Assembly: GCA_012516225.1 (NCBI GenBank)
Contig: JAAYWX010000327.1
Coordinates: 1-5,379, forward strand
DNA from: Clostridiales bacterium
Lineage (GTDB): Bacteria; Bacillota; Clostridia; Oscillospirales; Oscillospiraceae
Direction of reading: 5' to 3'
Length of the DNA: 5,379 bases
Shown here: positions 1 to 5,185 of the stretch, piece after piece
Layout of the letters: the number at the start of each line of letters is the position of its first letter
Position numbering within the stretch: the first letter of the stretch is position 1
The notes under the pieces: model-generated
What the model was told of the DNA's origin: nothing
The model's input: only the letters and a program-made list of their open reading frames with translations
Database searches by the model: none
Program-made: the position numbers and the translations under genes

Positions 1-11
1 CCAGATAGTGC

Positions 12-42
12 AAATCCCGCAGTCTTTGAGATTGCGGGATTT
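12..42 (+). terminator. Intrinsic terminator at the left boundary, strongest for plus-strand transcripts
   Basis: AAATCCCGCA at 12-21 pairs perfectly with TGCGGGATTT at 33-42 around an 11-base loop. On the plus strand it is followed by TTATTATTTTCTT, a good T-rich tail, so it would stop a gene converging from the left of the window. In the minus direction the hairpin is followed by GCACTATCTGG after only three T residues, so it is weak but may still end the transporter operon. The stem is seen directly; shared use by both transcripts is inferred. Confidence 0.7.
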
Positions 43-45
43 TTA

Positions 46-165
46 TTATTTTCTTAGTAGTTTCAATGCTTTGGAGTATTTTTCGCCGAGCCGTAAAATT
101 TTTTCCGGACACTTTATCTTTTTCTTTCTGATATGCGCAGCTATGTCACTCAAGATAGCTTGCAT
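46..165 (-). CDS. Possible small basic protein (39 residues) at the operon end
   Basis: An ATG at 165-163, inside the last codons of the NikC-type permease, opens a frame of 39 codons ending at a TAA at 48-46. The protein begins MQAILSDIAAHIRKKK and ends EKYSKALKLLRK. It is rich in lysine and arginine and looks able to form amphipathic helices, with one cysteine in IKCPEKI. It overlaps the permease by 20 bases and ends four bases before the hairpin at the operon boundary, filling what would otherwise be a non-coding gap. Against it, the only upstream purine motif (AGGA) lies about 12 bases away, farther than ideal, so expression would rely on translational coupling. I do not recognise a family. 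It may be a chance frame in an AT-rich 3' region. Confidence 0.35.
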   Translation of the reverse strand: MQAILSDIAAHIRKKKIKCPEKILRLGEKYSKALKLLRK

Positions 166-985
166 AGAATGTATTAGTCCTGCTGTCAAGATACTGATTT
201 ATCAAAAAGAACGCAAGCGAACAAAGCATAATGCAGCATCCGGGAGCAAGATACCAGTACACAAGCCCCCGTACAAAGCCTCCGCCCCTAAACGCAGAAC
301 TGACCATACCTCCCCATGTGACCTGAACGTGATCGCCCAACCCCAAAAAACTTACGGACGCTTCCGTCAGCATACAGCCGGCAACCGTTAATATATAGCG
401 CGCGGACACCACTTCTGTAATATTAGGAAGTATATGCTTGAAAATGATTTCACGGTGCGGGATTCCAAGGATTATAAGCGACTCCACAAAGGGCATCTGT
501 TTGAGCTGTTTCACGCGCGCCCTAACAGCCCTTGCGGTTGAACACCAGCCAAGCAGTGCAATTATAAGTATAATATTTTTTATACCCGCGCCAAAATATG
601 CCGAAAAAACAATTATCAGTGGAAGCATTGGAATAAGCAAGAAAATGTTTATTATTCCGTTAAGTATCTCACCTATGGCGCCGCTTATATATCCCGACAA
701 AAGACCAATTACCGTTCCTATAATAATAGAAATAAAAGCAGACGCAAATCCGATCGTCAGTGTTGTTGAGGTGGCCATAATAAGTTCGCTGTATATATCG
801 TACCCAAGGTCGTTTGTTCCAAGCCAGTGTTCCGGCGAGGGTTTCTGCAGAGGGCTGAAGCTATGCTTGATATCATAGCTCAGGAATAAGCCGGGAAATA
901 ACGCCCAAGCAAGAAAAACCAAAATGATAAAAACCCCTAAAAAGAGGAAGGTTTTGTTTTCTCCGGTGACTTTATACCTCATCAT
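146..985 (-). CDS. ABC transporter permease, NikC/DppC/OppC-type
   Basis: This 279-residue inner-membrane protein pairs with the NikB-type permease. After a first membrane segment (12-33) it carries the family signature PEHWLGTNDLGYDIYSEL (51-68). Further membrane segments lie near 73-98, 108-130, 136-150, 194-214 and 241-264. The EAA coupling loop VESLIILGIPHREIIFKHIL (167-186), followed by PN, has the invariant glycine at 174 and the LP at 186-187; EASVSFLGLG (208-217) is also conserved. The C-terminus YLDSRTN corresponds to the usual 'LDPR' end, so the protein looks complete. Two ATG codons (985 and 982) both follow GGAAGGGGG (997-989); the spacing slightly favours neither, and the first is given. 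The gene overlaps the upstream permease by 14 bases, as expected for subunits made in equal amounts. Confidence 0.94.
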   Translation of the reverse strand: MMRYKVTGENKTFLFLGVFIILVFLAWALFPGLFLSYDIKHSFSPLQKPSPEHWLGTNDLGYDIYSELIMATSTTLTIGFASAFISIIIGTVIGLLSGYISGAIGEILNGIINIFLLIPMLPLIIVFSAYFGAGIKNIILIIALLGWCSTARAVRARVKQLKQMPFVESLIILGIPHREIIFKHILPNITEVVSARYILTVAGCMLTEASVSFLGLGDHVQVTWGGMVSSAFRGGGFVRGLVYWYLAPGCCIMLCSLAFFLINQYLDSRTNTFYASYLE

Positions 986-1952
986 AGGCCCCCTTCCGGA
1001 TGCGAGGATCTATAAGTGCCGAAATAATATCTGCCGCCAGATTTGCCAGTATAACCATTATTGACAGGAGCAGAAACACCCCCTGTATAACGACAAAATC
1101 TCTTGTTACGGTTGCGTCGTATATAAGACTGCCCATACCATTGAGGGAAAAAACTGTTTCTATTGTCAAGGAGCCAGCGAATATAAATCCTATATTTATC
1201 CCTATCATCGAAATGAAAGGCTGGCATGAATTTTTAAATATATGCTTGAATAAAATGCTTCCGTTTCCTAATCCCCGAGCTTTAGCATAAACCACATACT
1301 TTGAGTTGCGTTCCTTTATTACGCTGTTTCGGATTATTAAATATTTGGATGTTATGGATGACAACGAAAGTGTGGTTATAGGCAGGAAAAGATGATAAAT
1401 CAAATCCAAAGCTTTTTCGCTTTTTCCGCTGCCCGCTGTAGTTGAATGCAGTCCGCCAAGAGGGAAAACCCTGAGTTTGAAGCTGAACACATAAAGCAGT
1501 ACCATCCCGAGCAAAAAAGCAGGCATGGCGTAAAGAACAATAAGAGCGGTTGTGCAAATATTGTCATATTTAGAGTTTTGATAATATCCCGCAAGACACC
1601 CCAGAAACATTGCAAGACAGGCAGATATTAAAATTGAGGGAACTGAGAGGCTGAGAGTACAGCTCAACGCATTTTTAAGCAATGCTGAAACATACTGCGA
1701 CCTTTGATATGAAAATCCCCAGTCACCTTTAAGCAGATCTAAAAGATATCCTGCAAATTGAATATACAGAGGTTCATCCAGCCTTAGCTTTTTATGCAGT
1801 TCCTGAAGCTGCTCAGGTCTTACTTGTACGCCATCCTGTGCCATAAGCAATATGGCCGGATCCCCGGGCATCATACGGGGAAGCCAAAAATTTATTGTTA
1901 CAACTGTAATGAAGCAGAAGATATATATGATAATCCTCTTCAGAAAGTCCAC
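972..1952 (-). CDS. ABC transporter permease, NikB/DppB/OppB-type
   Basis: This 326-residue inner-membrane protein is one of two permeases forming the channel. It starts with a membrane segment (about 5-26) followed by the family's conserved MMPGDPAILLM (27-37). A periplasmic-side region follows with LRLDEPLYIQF (56-66) and LKGDWGFSY (74-82), the usual 'GDLG.S' area. Further membrane segments lie near 97-122, 132-157, 186-206, 246-268 and 287-312. The cytoplasmic coupling loop YVVYAKARGLGNGSILFKHI (219-238) matches the EAA motif that docks on the ATPases, and the C-terminus has ALIDPRIRKG. The start is GTG at 1952-1950, with AAGGTGG overlapping the stop of the methyltransferase gene 14 bases upstream, so the two are probably coupled. 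The length is normal for the family. The gene overlaps the next permease by 14 bases. The fold is certain; the substrate is not. Confidence 0.94.
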   Translation of the reverse strand: MDFLKRIIIYIFCFITVVTINFWLPRMMPGDPAILLMAQDGVQVRPEQLQELHKKLRLDEPLYIQFAGYLLDLLKGDWGFSYQRSQYVSALLKNALSCTLSLSVPSILISACLAMFLGCLAGYYQNSKYDNICTTALIVLYAMPAFLLGMVLLYVFSFKLRVFPLGGLHSTTAGSGKSEKALDLIYHLFLPITTLSLSSITSKYLIIRNSVIKERNSKYVVYAKARGLGNGSILFKHIFKNSCQPFISMIGINIGFIFAGSLTIETVFSLNGMGSLIYDATVTRDFVVIQGVFLLLSIMVILANLAADIISALIDPRIRKGAYDEV

Positions 1953-1961
1953 AGTACTTTA

Positions 1962-1968
1962 CCACCTT
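1962..1968 (-). promoter_or_regulatory. Ribosome binding site of the NikB-type permease, overlapping the methyltransferase stop
   Basis: AAGGTGG on the minus strand shares its first bases with the TAA stop of the methyltransferase gene (1969-1967) and precedes the GTG at 1952-1950 by about 9 bases. No in-frame ATG fits near this point. The arrangement links translation of the permease to termination of the methyltransferase. Confidence 0.6.
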
Positions 1969-2809
1969 AACCGGCAATATTCCACCAGATAACGCTTACA
2001 CAGGAAACTGCATCCTCTGAACAATAACCGTCCTGCGCAATTTTTTCGAGGTTTTCTCTTATTATCCTTTTATCGTTTTCACTTGTATAGCCGAATATTT
2101 TAAAATATTCGAGATAATACTTATATGCTTCGTCAAGGGACATTTTTCGTGTACTGCGCCTTACAAATGTCTTCATATCAGGATTGCGCCCCAGAGAATA
2201 GAGAATATTAAAAGGATATATTGCATTAAACAATTCACTGTTTATCCTCGAACCTCGCAAAGCCTCCCATAGCATTCCTTGTATTTGATATCGGGGGCGG
2301 ATACCTCCATAAGTAACAAGGCAGCATTTTCCAAGGCTGAACTTTTCCATGCGCAAGAGTTCTTCATATTCTGAAATTGCGGGACTCATTGAAGAAAATA
2401 CAAGATCATAAACTTTTTCAGAGCGGTAATTTCCCCAAGTGCTCTGGAATATTCCGAGCCGGTCTTGAAGTCCCTCTCTTTCGGCAGTTCTTTTCAATTC
2501 AGAGAGCATCCCTGTGGAACTGTCCAAACAATCAACATGTTTGGCGCCTGCTTTGAGAAAGGGCAAAGCATATGTTCCCGGACCGCAGCCTATATCAAGA
2601 ATAGTGCTGTTCTCGTTAAATGCACCGTCGGAGCGGAGCATTTCGACAATTTTAAGAACATATTCGTATTCGTTCGGTCCGCTGTACGAAGATGATACAT
2701 AGTCCCAGAACTTTCCCCAGGCATCAATATCGGCGTATGTACCGACTATCGTTGAGTTTCTTTTTTCTTCCGCCCAAGCTTCGCGGCATACTTCAGGTGT
2801 GTAAAACAC
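1967..2809 (-). CDS. Class I SAM-dependent methyltransferase embedded in the transporter operon
   Basis: This 280-residue cytoplasmic protein has a Rossmann-type methyltransferase core. Motif I is ILDIGCGPGTYALPF (70-84), which binds S-adenosylmethionine; the acidic end of strand 2 is in VDCLDSSTGML (92-102; Asp96), and a motif IV-like VYDLVFSSMSP lies at 133-143. The N-terminal YTPEVCREAWAEEKRNS and aromatic-rich DAWGKFWDYV region, and the C-terminal ~110 residues, probably shape the acceptor site. A GTG start at 2809 is chosen because AAAGGAGAG ends 6 bases upstream. An in-frame TTG at 2833 would add 8 residues, but it lies in the arm of the stem-loop and has no binding site. The stop lies 14 bases before the NikB-type permease, so it belongs to the operon. 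The acceptor is unknown: a metallophore, a small amine or acid, or an imported ligand are possible. It does not resemble a DNA or rRNA methyltransferase by visible motifs. Confidence 0.88.
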   Translation of the reverse strand: MFYTPEVCREAWAEEKRNSTIVGTYADIDAWGKFWDYVSSSYSGPNEYEYVLKIVEMLRSDGAFNENSTILDIGCGPGTYALPFLKAGAKHVDCLDSSTGMLSELKRTAEREGLQDRLGIFQSTWGNYRSEKVYDLVFSSMSPAISEYEELLRMEKFSLGKCCLVTYGGIRPRYQIQGMLWEALRGSRINSELFNAIYPFNILYSLGRNPDMKTFVRRSTRKMSLDEAYKYYLEYFKIFGYTSENDKRIIRENLEKIAQDGYCSEDAVSCVSVIWWNIAG

Positions 2810-2815
2810 TTTTTT

Positions 2816-2824
2816 CTCTCCTTT
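2816..2824 (-). promoter_or_regulatory. Ribosome binding site deciding the GTG start of the methyltransferase
   Basis: AAAGGAGAG on the minus strand is followed by six A residues and then GTG at 2809-2807, an ideal layout. It falls downstream of the in-frame TTG at 2833, which rules that codon out as the natural start. It begins six bases after the base of the intergenic stem-loop. Confidence 0.85.
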
Positions 2825-2830
2825 ATTATT

Positions 2831-2864
2831 CAAATGAGCGTGGGGTAGGAACCACGCTCATTTG
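2831..2864 (-). terminator. Perfect 13-bp stem-loop between receptor and methyltransferase genes
   Basis: CAAATGAGCGTGG at 2831-2843 pairs perfectly with CCACGCTCATTTG at 2852-2864 around an 8-base loop. In the operon transcript (minus strand) the hairpin is preceded by seven A residues and followed by AATAATAAAGGAG, with no U-run. It is therefore a poor terminator in that direction and more likely a 3'-end stabilising or partial attenuation element protecting the receptor message. Read on the plus strand, the stem is followed by TTTTTTT, the layout of an intrinsic terminator that could stop antisense transcripts. The structure is seen directly; its role is inferred. Confidence 0.7.
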
Positions 2865-2877
2865 TTTTTTTAACCGT

Positions 2878-4485
2878 TTATTGTGCTTTTGTAAGGGTAT
2901 ACGGTGTGTAGGCGTTAAGCAGGCCGCGGCTGTAGTCATATGTAAAATTATCAAGTTTGCTGCTGTATGCCAAAACAAATACGTCGTTATATAAGGGAAC
3001 TATCGGGATATTCTTCTTGTAATATTCCTGAACCTGTCCGACCAGTTTTATATATTCCTCTTGGCTTGTTGCCGCAAGCATTGAATCGACAAGGCTATGG
3101 AATTCGTCATCTTCCAGCATGCTCCATCCGTAATAGCGCGAGTCGAAATATGCTGTTCCCGCTCCGGCAGAAGTATTCATGCCGGCGGGGGTGGCTCCTG
3201 CTATTAAAGCAACATGAGTATGGTCTTTATCGGCTATTGAGGAGAAGGAAGCGGCATCTACACTGTTTATAACCACTCCTATTCCTGCCTCTTCAAGATT
3301 GGATTTAACGATTTCCGCAACTCTTAAAAGCTGCTCTTTATCACTGTTTGCCGTTATTTCAACTTCAAGCTTTTTGCCGTCCAGCTCATAAATTCCGTCT
3401 CCGTCGGAATCGGCACAGCCAATTCCCTCAAGAAGCTTCTTTGCCTTATCCAAATCTCTTGAAAGTTTGCCGAGATCCTTATATCCGATGCTGCCTTCGG
3501 GCAATACCCCGGCCGCGGGAGCGGTGGCATATTCGCTTCCGAAAAGTTTGACCATCTGGTCATAGTCTATCGCGGCGCGTATAGCCTCACGCACTTCCGG
3601 CCTGCTTACCGGCTCTGCCTTGACATTCAGATAGATAGCCGCGGGAATGCCTGTATTCTTTACCACCTTAAGCGTTATGTTCTTGTCCGCCTTAAAGGTG
3701 TCGATTATAGACGTATCTATTCCTCTGGAATAATTGTAAATCATGTCGATATCGCCGTTTTGAAGCGCCATGTACATTGTATCGGGAGTCTTGTATGTTG
3801 TGAAAACAATCTTCTTGACATTAGGCGTGCCCATAAAACAGGTATCAACTGCTTCCATTTCAACAATGCCGTTTTGTATGTCATGTTTTGTAATGCGGTA
3901 AGGACCGTTTCCTAAGAGTGCGTCATCCCCCATATATTCAGCATATTTGTCAACTTTCTCAAAAACGTGCTTTGGAATAACGCTTATAAATGAATCTATA
4001 AGGCGCGAGTTAGGTTCTGAAAGCTGAATCTCAAACGTATTGTCACCGGTAACATTAACGCTTTCAACCAAATGAAGCTGGGAAGCACCTTGAGGAGTTT
4101 GCTCCTTGAGGTATTCAATTGAAAACTTCACATCTTCCGGAGTAACCTTCACACCGTCGTGCCAATACACATCATCACGCATTTCAAATTTCCAGAGCCT
4201 TGCATCATCGGATTTCCAGCTTGTGACAAGCTGAGGCTGATAATTGCCATTTTCGTCACGTGTAACTAAACCAAGATTGACAAGACCGTAGCTGATGATG
4301 CCCGTATTGTAATCATTGCGGCTGTCACTTTTAAATTCCATAGTTGTTCCGATTCTGAGAACATCAATTTGATTTGAAGCGGATGCAGGAGCAGCTGATT
4401 GCTTAGAGTCCTGCTTTGTGCAGCCCGAGAGAATCAGTCCCAGCACCATCACAGCTGCAAGTAGCAAAGTTATTCTTTTTCTCAT
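2878..4485 (-). CDS. ABC transporter substrate-binding lipoprotein, SBP family 5 (peptide/nickel/opine class)
   Basis: This 535-residue protein is the extracellular receptor that captures the ligand and delivers it to the two permeases. The N-terminus MRKR is followed by a hydrophobic stretch and the lipobox LSGC, so Cys22 should be lipidated and anchored to the outer face of the membrane. A Ser/Ala/Gln-rich linker follows to about residue 38. SBP_bac_5 hallmarks are LVTSWKSDDARLWKFEMRDD (87-106), WHDGVKVTPEDVKFSIEYL (108-126), GNGPYRI (192-198) and RPEVREAIRAAIDYDQM (295-311). An acidic loop DSDGDGIYELDG (359-370) resembles an EF-hand or dockerin calcium site. The ATG start at 4485 has AAGGAG 9 bases upstream. 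The length is typical of the family. The gene overlaps the upstream ATPase by 83 bases. The substrate could be a peptide, a nickel-chelate or an opine-type metallophore. The segment near 431-450 (TPAGMNTSAG...YFDSR), roughly where NikA has its metal-contacting histidine, holds no histidine. Confidence 0.93.
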   Translation of the reverse strand: MRKRITLLLAAVMVLGLILSGCTKQDSKQSAAPASASNQIDVLRIGTTMEFKSDSRNDYNTGIISYGLVNLGLVTRDENGNYQPQLVTSWKSDDARLWKFEMRDDVYWHDGVKVTPEDVKFSIEYLKEQTPQGASQLHLVESVNVTGDNTFEIQLSEPNSRLIDSFISVIPKHVFEKVDKYAEYMGDDALLGNGPYRITKHDIQNGIVEMEAVDTCFMGTPNVKKIVFTTYKTPDTMYMALQNGDIDMIYNYSRGIDTSIIDTFKADKNITLKVVKNTGIPAAIYLNVKAEPVSRPEVREAIRAAIDYDQMVKLFGSEYATAPAAGVLPEGSIGYKDLGKLSRDLDKAKKLLEGIGCADSDGDGIYELDGKKLEVEITANSDKEQLLRVAEIVKSNLEEAGIGVVINSVDAASFSSIADKDHTHVALIAGATPAGMNTSAGAGTAYFDSRYYGWSMLEDDEFHSLVDSMLAATSQEEYIKLVGQVQEYYKKNIPIVPLYNDVFVLAYSSKLDNFTYDYSRGLLNAYTPYTLTKAQ

Positions 4486-5185
4486 TTTGTTTTTCTCCTT
4501 TTTCTGTTGTAATATTTATAAGATTGTGATTTTCCATCCGCAAAACACGGTCGCTGAAGACTTTTACAAGCTCCATGTCATGCGAAATAAACAAAATACT
4601 GACTCCGTCCTGCTTTAAGCGGTGCAGCAGGCGTATCACCTGTGCCTGTGAGGATGTATCCAGCATAGAAGTACTTTCATCGGCTATAAGGAGTTTAGGG
4701 TTCAGTCCCAAAGCCCTTGCGATAATTACACGCTGGCACATTCCACCTGACAGTTGATGAGGATACATATTCATAACCTCTTTATCAAGCCAGACCTTTT
4801 CAAGCAGCTCGCTTGCCCTTTTATAGCACTCGCCTCGCGGGGCAATTTTGTGCCTGAGCATAGGCTCAGCAATAGCACTACCTATTTTTTGCCTGCCATC
4901 CAATGACAAGAAAGGCTGTTGCCCGATAAGCTGAATTTTTTTACGCATTTCGGTGTTATAGCGCCCCGAATCCAAAATTACTTTCTCTCCGTCAAAAATA
5001 ATGTCTCCGCTGTCTTTTCTTATCGTGCCGCAAATTATTCGGGCAATGGTTGACTTGCCGCAGCCGCTTGGTCCAACTATTCCCACAGCTTCATTATCCC
5101 CGACGGAAAACGAGGCGTTTTCTACTATTTGCGTATATTCTCCTTTCTTTTTAAACGATTTTGAAAGTCCTATGACTTCAAGCAC
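4403..5185 (-). CDS. Peptide/nickel ABC transporter ATPase, short NikE/OppF-type
   Basis: This 260-residue protein is the second ATPase of the importer. It shows Walker A GPSGCGKST (38-46), a Q-loop in LIGQQP (Q89), the ABC signature LSGGMCQR (145-152), Walker B LLIADE (165-170), D-loop SMLD (173-176) and the switch histidine in ISHD (H202), so it should hydrolyse ATP. Walker B is followed by Ser171 where most relatives have Pro (DEP). A GTG start at 5185-5183 is chosen because GGAGGT sits 7-8 bases upstream and the protein then begins LEVIGLSKSF like its relatives; an in-frame ATG at 5308 would add 41 unrelated residues read from the preceding gene. The catalytic domain ends near residue 220 (RVLRMEN), with no HPY extension, as in NikE or CntF rather than OppF. 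The last ~35 residues are low in similarity to anything expected, and 27 of them are encoded inside the next gene's signal peptide region. The substrate is not determined. Confidence 0.92.
   Translation of the reverse strand: MLEVIGLSKSFKKKGEYTQIVENASFSVGDNEAVGIVGPSGCGKSTIARIICGTIRKDSGDIIFDGEKVILDSGRYNTEMRKKIQLIGQQPFLSLDGRQKIGSAIAEPMLRHKIAPRGECYKRASELLEKVWLDKEVMNMYPHQLSGGMCQRVIIARALGLNPKLLIADESTSMLDTSSQAQVIRLLHRLKQDGVSILFISHDMELVKVFSDRVLRMENHNLINITTEKGEKQNEKKNNFATCSCDGAGTDSLGLHKAGL
4423..4485 (-). other. Lipoprotein signal peptide of the substrate-binding protein
   Basis: Codons 1-21 encode a positively charged start (MRKR), a hydrophobic core (TLLLAAVMVLGLIL) and the lipobox residues LSG before Cys22. 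This is a classical type II signal peptide, to be processed by Lgt and LspA. The same bases also encode the tail of the upstream ATPase in another frame. Confidence 0.9.
4495..4500 (-). promoter_or_regulatory. Ribosome binding site of the substrate-binding protein gene
   Basis: AAGGAG on the minus strand lies 9 bases before the ATG at 4485-4483, within an A-rich unstructured leader (GAAAAAGGAGAAAAACAAA). The site is inside the coding region of the upstream ATPase, so initiation here competes or couples with ribosomes elongating through that gene. Confidence 0.8.

Noticed and set aside
8..391. Plus-strand open frame of 127 codons at the left end
   Set aside because: It is antisense to the NikC-type permease and the boundary hairpin, has no recognisable domain and no ribosome binding site; it reads as a shadow.
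438..878. Plus-strand open frame of 146 codons with hydrophobic residues
   Set aside because: It lies wholly antisense to the NikC-type permease; the hydrophobicity is a by-product of the membrane protein on the opposite strand.
1000..1290. Plus-strand open frame antisense to the NikB-type permease
   Set aside because: It mirrors the hydrophobic coding of the permease on the other strand and has no start context or domain.
2810..2833. TTG at 2833 as the methyltransferase start
   Set aside because: It lies in the arm of the intergenic hairpin without a ribosome binding site, while AAAGGAGAG correctly spaced to GTG 2809 falls downstream of it.
2810..2877. Possible riboswitch or promoter in the only gap inside the operon
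   Set aside because: The gap is 68 bases, mostly taken up by one simple hairpin and the ribosome binding site; no -35/-10 pair or complex fold is visible.
4854..4869. Six-base hairpin CTGAGC-ATAG-GCTCAG inside the second ATPase gene
   Set aside because: Short, within well-conserved coding sequence, with no T-run on either side; most likely chance.
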